Assembly (NCBI RefSeq): GCF_000420865.1
Contig: NZ_ATVT01000009.1
Location: 1-64,000 of the forward strand
Reading direction: 5' to 3'
Length of the DNA stretch: 64,000 bases
DNA from: Butyrivibrio sp. XPD2006
GTDB taxonomy: Bacteria > Bacillota > Clostridia > Lachnospirales > Lachnospiraceae
Under the pieces are notes generated by a model. That model was not told the origin of the DNA. It worked only from the letters and a program-made list of their open reading frames with translations, and did not search any database. The translations under genes and the position numbers were made by a program. Below are positions 62,636 to 64,000 of the stretch, in pieces (positions within the stretch are counted from its first letter, which is position 1; each line of letters opens with the position of its first letter).

Positions 62636-64000
62636 ATGAGACAAGTAATCGGTAAAAGCAGAGCAATACAGATTGTTACGCTTATTTTTGCATTAATCGG
62701 AATACTTATTGTTTTTCCTGTCAGAATATTTACCCAGACCCTGGAGACATCCGGCGGCGGAACCATAGTGGGAGAGACTGAGGGGATAAACTTCGAGAAC
62801 AACAGAATTTATCAGACCTTCATAGCACAGTATGACAGACTCAGCTCCGTTGATGTCTATGTGACAAACGTTGAAAAGGGCAGATACATGACTGCCAGTC
62901 TGTGTGATGAGAACGGTGCGATCCTGCTGACTACATATGTGGATACCGGAGATGCGGTTATCCCCGGATATGTAAGGATTCCCATGGAGATGAATATCGA
63001 GGTGGGAAAAGAGTACATGCTGAGATTTTCAGAGTGCAGATCCAAGTATTATCTGGCACTTGAAGATGTTCCGGCTGACTTGGCTTATGTCGGCGATCTT
63101 ACATGGAATTACGAAAAGGTTGAAGGACGACATCTGGCAGCTAAATACATATACAGACTGCCACTTAATAAGACAGTATCCCTGGCAATAATACTTGGTA
63201 TAGCAGCAGTTGCCGCAGCAATCTGCTTATGTACGCGTGCTTACTACAAAAAGCACCTGGATAAAGACAATCTGATAACTGTGGAGAAGGTGCTGGAATA
63301 CTCGGCAAATCCCGTTGCGGCGCTTATCTTCGGGGCTTTGATGATAATGGTATTTCCGCTCAAGGTCTTTGACAGCAGGCCTTTGGACATTGTCTTTTAC
63401 GAGATTGGACTTATCATTGCGGCAGCCATAGTGTTCTATGCCATCAATCATAAGGTCATAATACATACAGAGGGCATATCCTTCTGGCAGAGCCTTAAGA
63501 ACGAGGACAGACTGCAGTACATATTCATCATGTTCTCCATGGCTATGGCTCTTTGGTACGCTTCATGCTATATGAACGATCTCTATGACATTTATCACTA
63601 TCTGTCCGAGAGGCGTATGAGCATCTGGCTTATTGTAATGCTGCTGTTTACCTTCACGCTGAGAGAGTTCTTCAATATTTACAATCTCGTGTGGGTGCTG
63701 ATATCAACTGTATTCGGAGTACATTACTACAACCTTCACAAGGTCGCTGAGGACGTCAATGAGTATGACCTGCAGAATGCCCTTATCAAGTACAACATGA
63801 TCATTCTGATCCTGGGCGGATTACTTGTGATCAACCTCATAAGGCTGATAATACTCAAGATAAGTGAGCTCAGGTACGGAGCTTCTCACAGCAAAAAGAC
63901 CTATGCAGTTCCTTCCTTCTTCGGAATACTTATGGGAGTGCTGCTTGTTTCAATGGTTATCCTCAGAAACACAAGACTCTGGGGAATATACCTCGCCGTA
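62636..64000 (+). CDS. Membrane protein, cut by the window end
   Basis: An open frame of 455 codons running off the right edge without stop. ATG 62636 has AAAGG 7 nt upstream. An N-terminal membrane helix (about residues 14-33) leads an extracellular domain of about 140 residues, rich in beta-like strands (SSVDVYVTNVEKGRYMTASL), then about 8 further helices from residue 185. I do not recognise a family. Its place after the DUF6020-like gene suggests another envelope-glycan role. Confidence 0.7.
   Translation, partial: MRQVIGKSRAIQIVTLIFALIGILIVFPVRIFTQTLETSGGGTIVGETEGINFENNRIYQTFIAQYDRLSSVDVYVTNVEKGRYMTASLCDENGAILLTTYVDTGDAVIPGYVRIPMEMNIEVGKEYMLRFSECRSKYYLALEDVPADLAYVGDLTWNYEKVEGRHLAAKYIYRLPLNKTVSLAIILGIAAVAAAICLCTRAYYKKHLDKDNLITVEKVLEYSANPVAALIFGALMIMVFPLKVFDSRPLDIVFYEIGLIIAAAIVFYAINHKVIIHTEGISFWQSLKNEDRLQYIFIMFSMAMALWYASCYMNDLYDIYHYLSERRMSIWLIVMLLFTFTLREFFNIYNLVWVLISTVFGVHYYNLHKVAEDVNEYDLQNALIKYNMIILILGGLLVINLIRLIILKISELRYGASHSKKTYAVPSFFGILMGVLLVSMVILRNTRLWGIYLAV

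Overview
The window reads as one chromosomal segment from an anaerobic, flagellated, low-to-mid GC Firmicute, most likely a Lachnospiraceae member of the Butyrivibrio/Pseudobutyrivibrio type. Supporting points are a Firmicutes-type LexA operator before uvrB, the Bacillus-like orders mbl-flhO-flhP and comFC-yvyF, a cdaA-cdaR pair, SD-rich starts with several TTG start codons, and a very large surface-glycan locus without lipid A genes. Genus is inference; the gene families are read directly from the sequence.

Layout. (1) 1-5.2 kb: SOS-regulated uvrB and uvrA. (2) 5.3-13.6 kb: a Wzz-like chain-length protein with a degenerate kinase tail, an EpsG/Wzy-like polymerase, a membrane diguanylate cyclase, a PseA/WbpG-type sugar amidotransferase, a polytopic membrane protein and a lipoprotein. 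(3) 13.6-14.25 kb: a gene-free block built of at least three nested repeat families, bounded by a 30-bp inverted repeat. (4) 14.3-18.7 kb: a nonulosonic acid cassette (sialyltransferase-like GT, GNAT, PseI, PseG, PseF). (5) 18.8-22.3 kb: mbl, two flagellar rod genes and a rod-binding protein. (6) 22.3-34.6 kb: recD2, comFC, yvyF, two unknown membrane proteins, cdaA, cdaR, HPr, a DUF3048 lipoprotein, rfbD, a YuiD-like protein, a large membrane protein and a CAP-domain secreted protein. (7) 34.7-37.8 kb: gmd-fcl on the minus strand, divergent from an AraC-family regulator. (8) 37.9-64 kb: about 24 co-directional surface-glycan genes: GT2 and GT4 glycosyltransferases, an initiating phosphoglycosyltransferase, GT-C-like membrane enzymes, PseB, an ABC flippase, an acyltransferase, GtrA, an RffA aminotransferase, a GNAT and DUF6020-like proteins, ending in a gene cut by the window edge.

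How it fits together. The window supplies steps for CMP-pseudaminic acid (PseB, PseG, PseI, PseF, a PseH-like GNAT candidate and a PseA-like modifier; no PseC seen), GDP-L-fucose (Gmd, Fcl), the last step to dTDP-L-rhamnose (RfbD), and dTDP-4-amino-4,6-dideoxygalactose (RffA, perhaps N-acetylated by the nearby GNAT). Initiation (polyprenyl sugar transferase), elongation (many GTs), flipping (ABC transporter), polymerisation (EpsG-like), length control (Wzz-like) and side-chain decoration (GtrB-like GTs, GtrA, GT-C proteins) can all be assigned candidates. Closeness of the Pse genes to flagellar rod genes fits flagellin glycosylation, but an EPS destination is equally possible.

The least explained parts are the repeat block at 13.6-14.25 kb, the Wzz protein with a kinase-like tail lacking the ATPase core, and two genes whose TATAAT box sits exactly 7 nt before the ATG with no visible Shine-Dalgarno.
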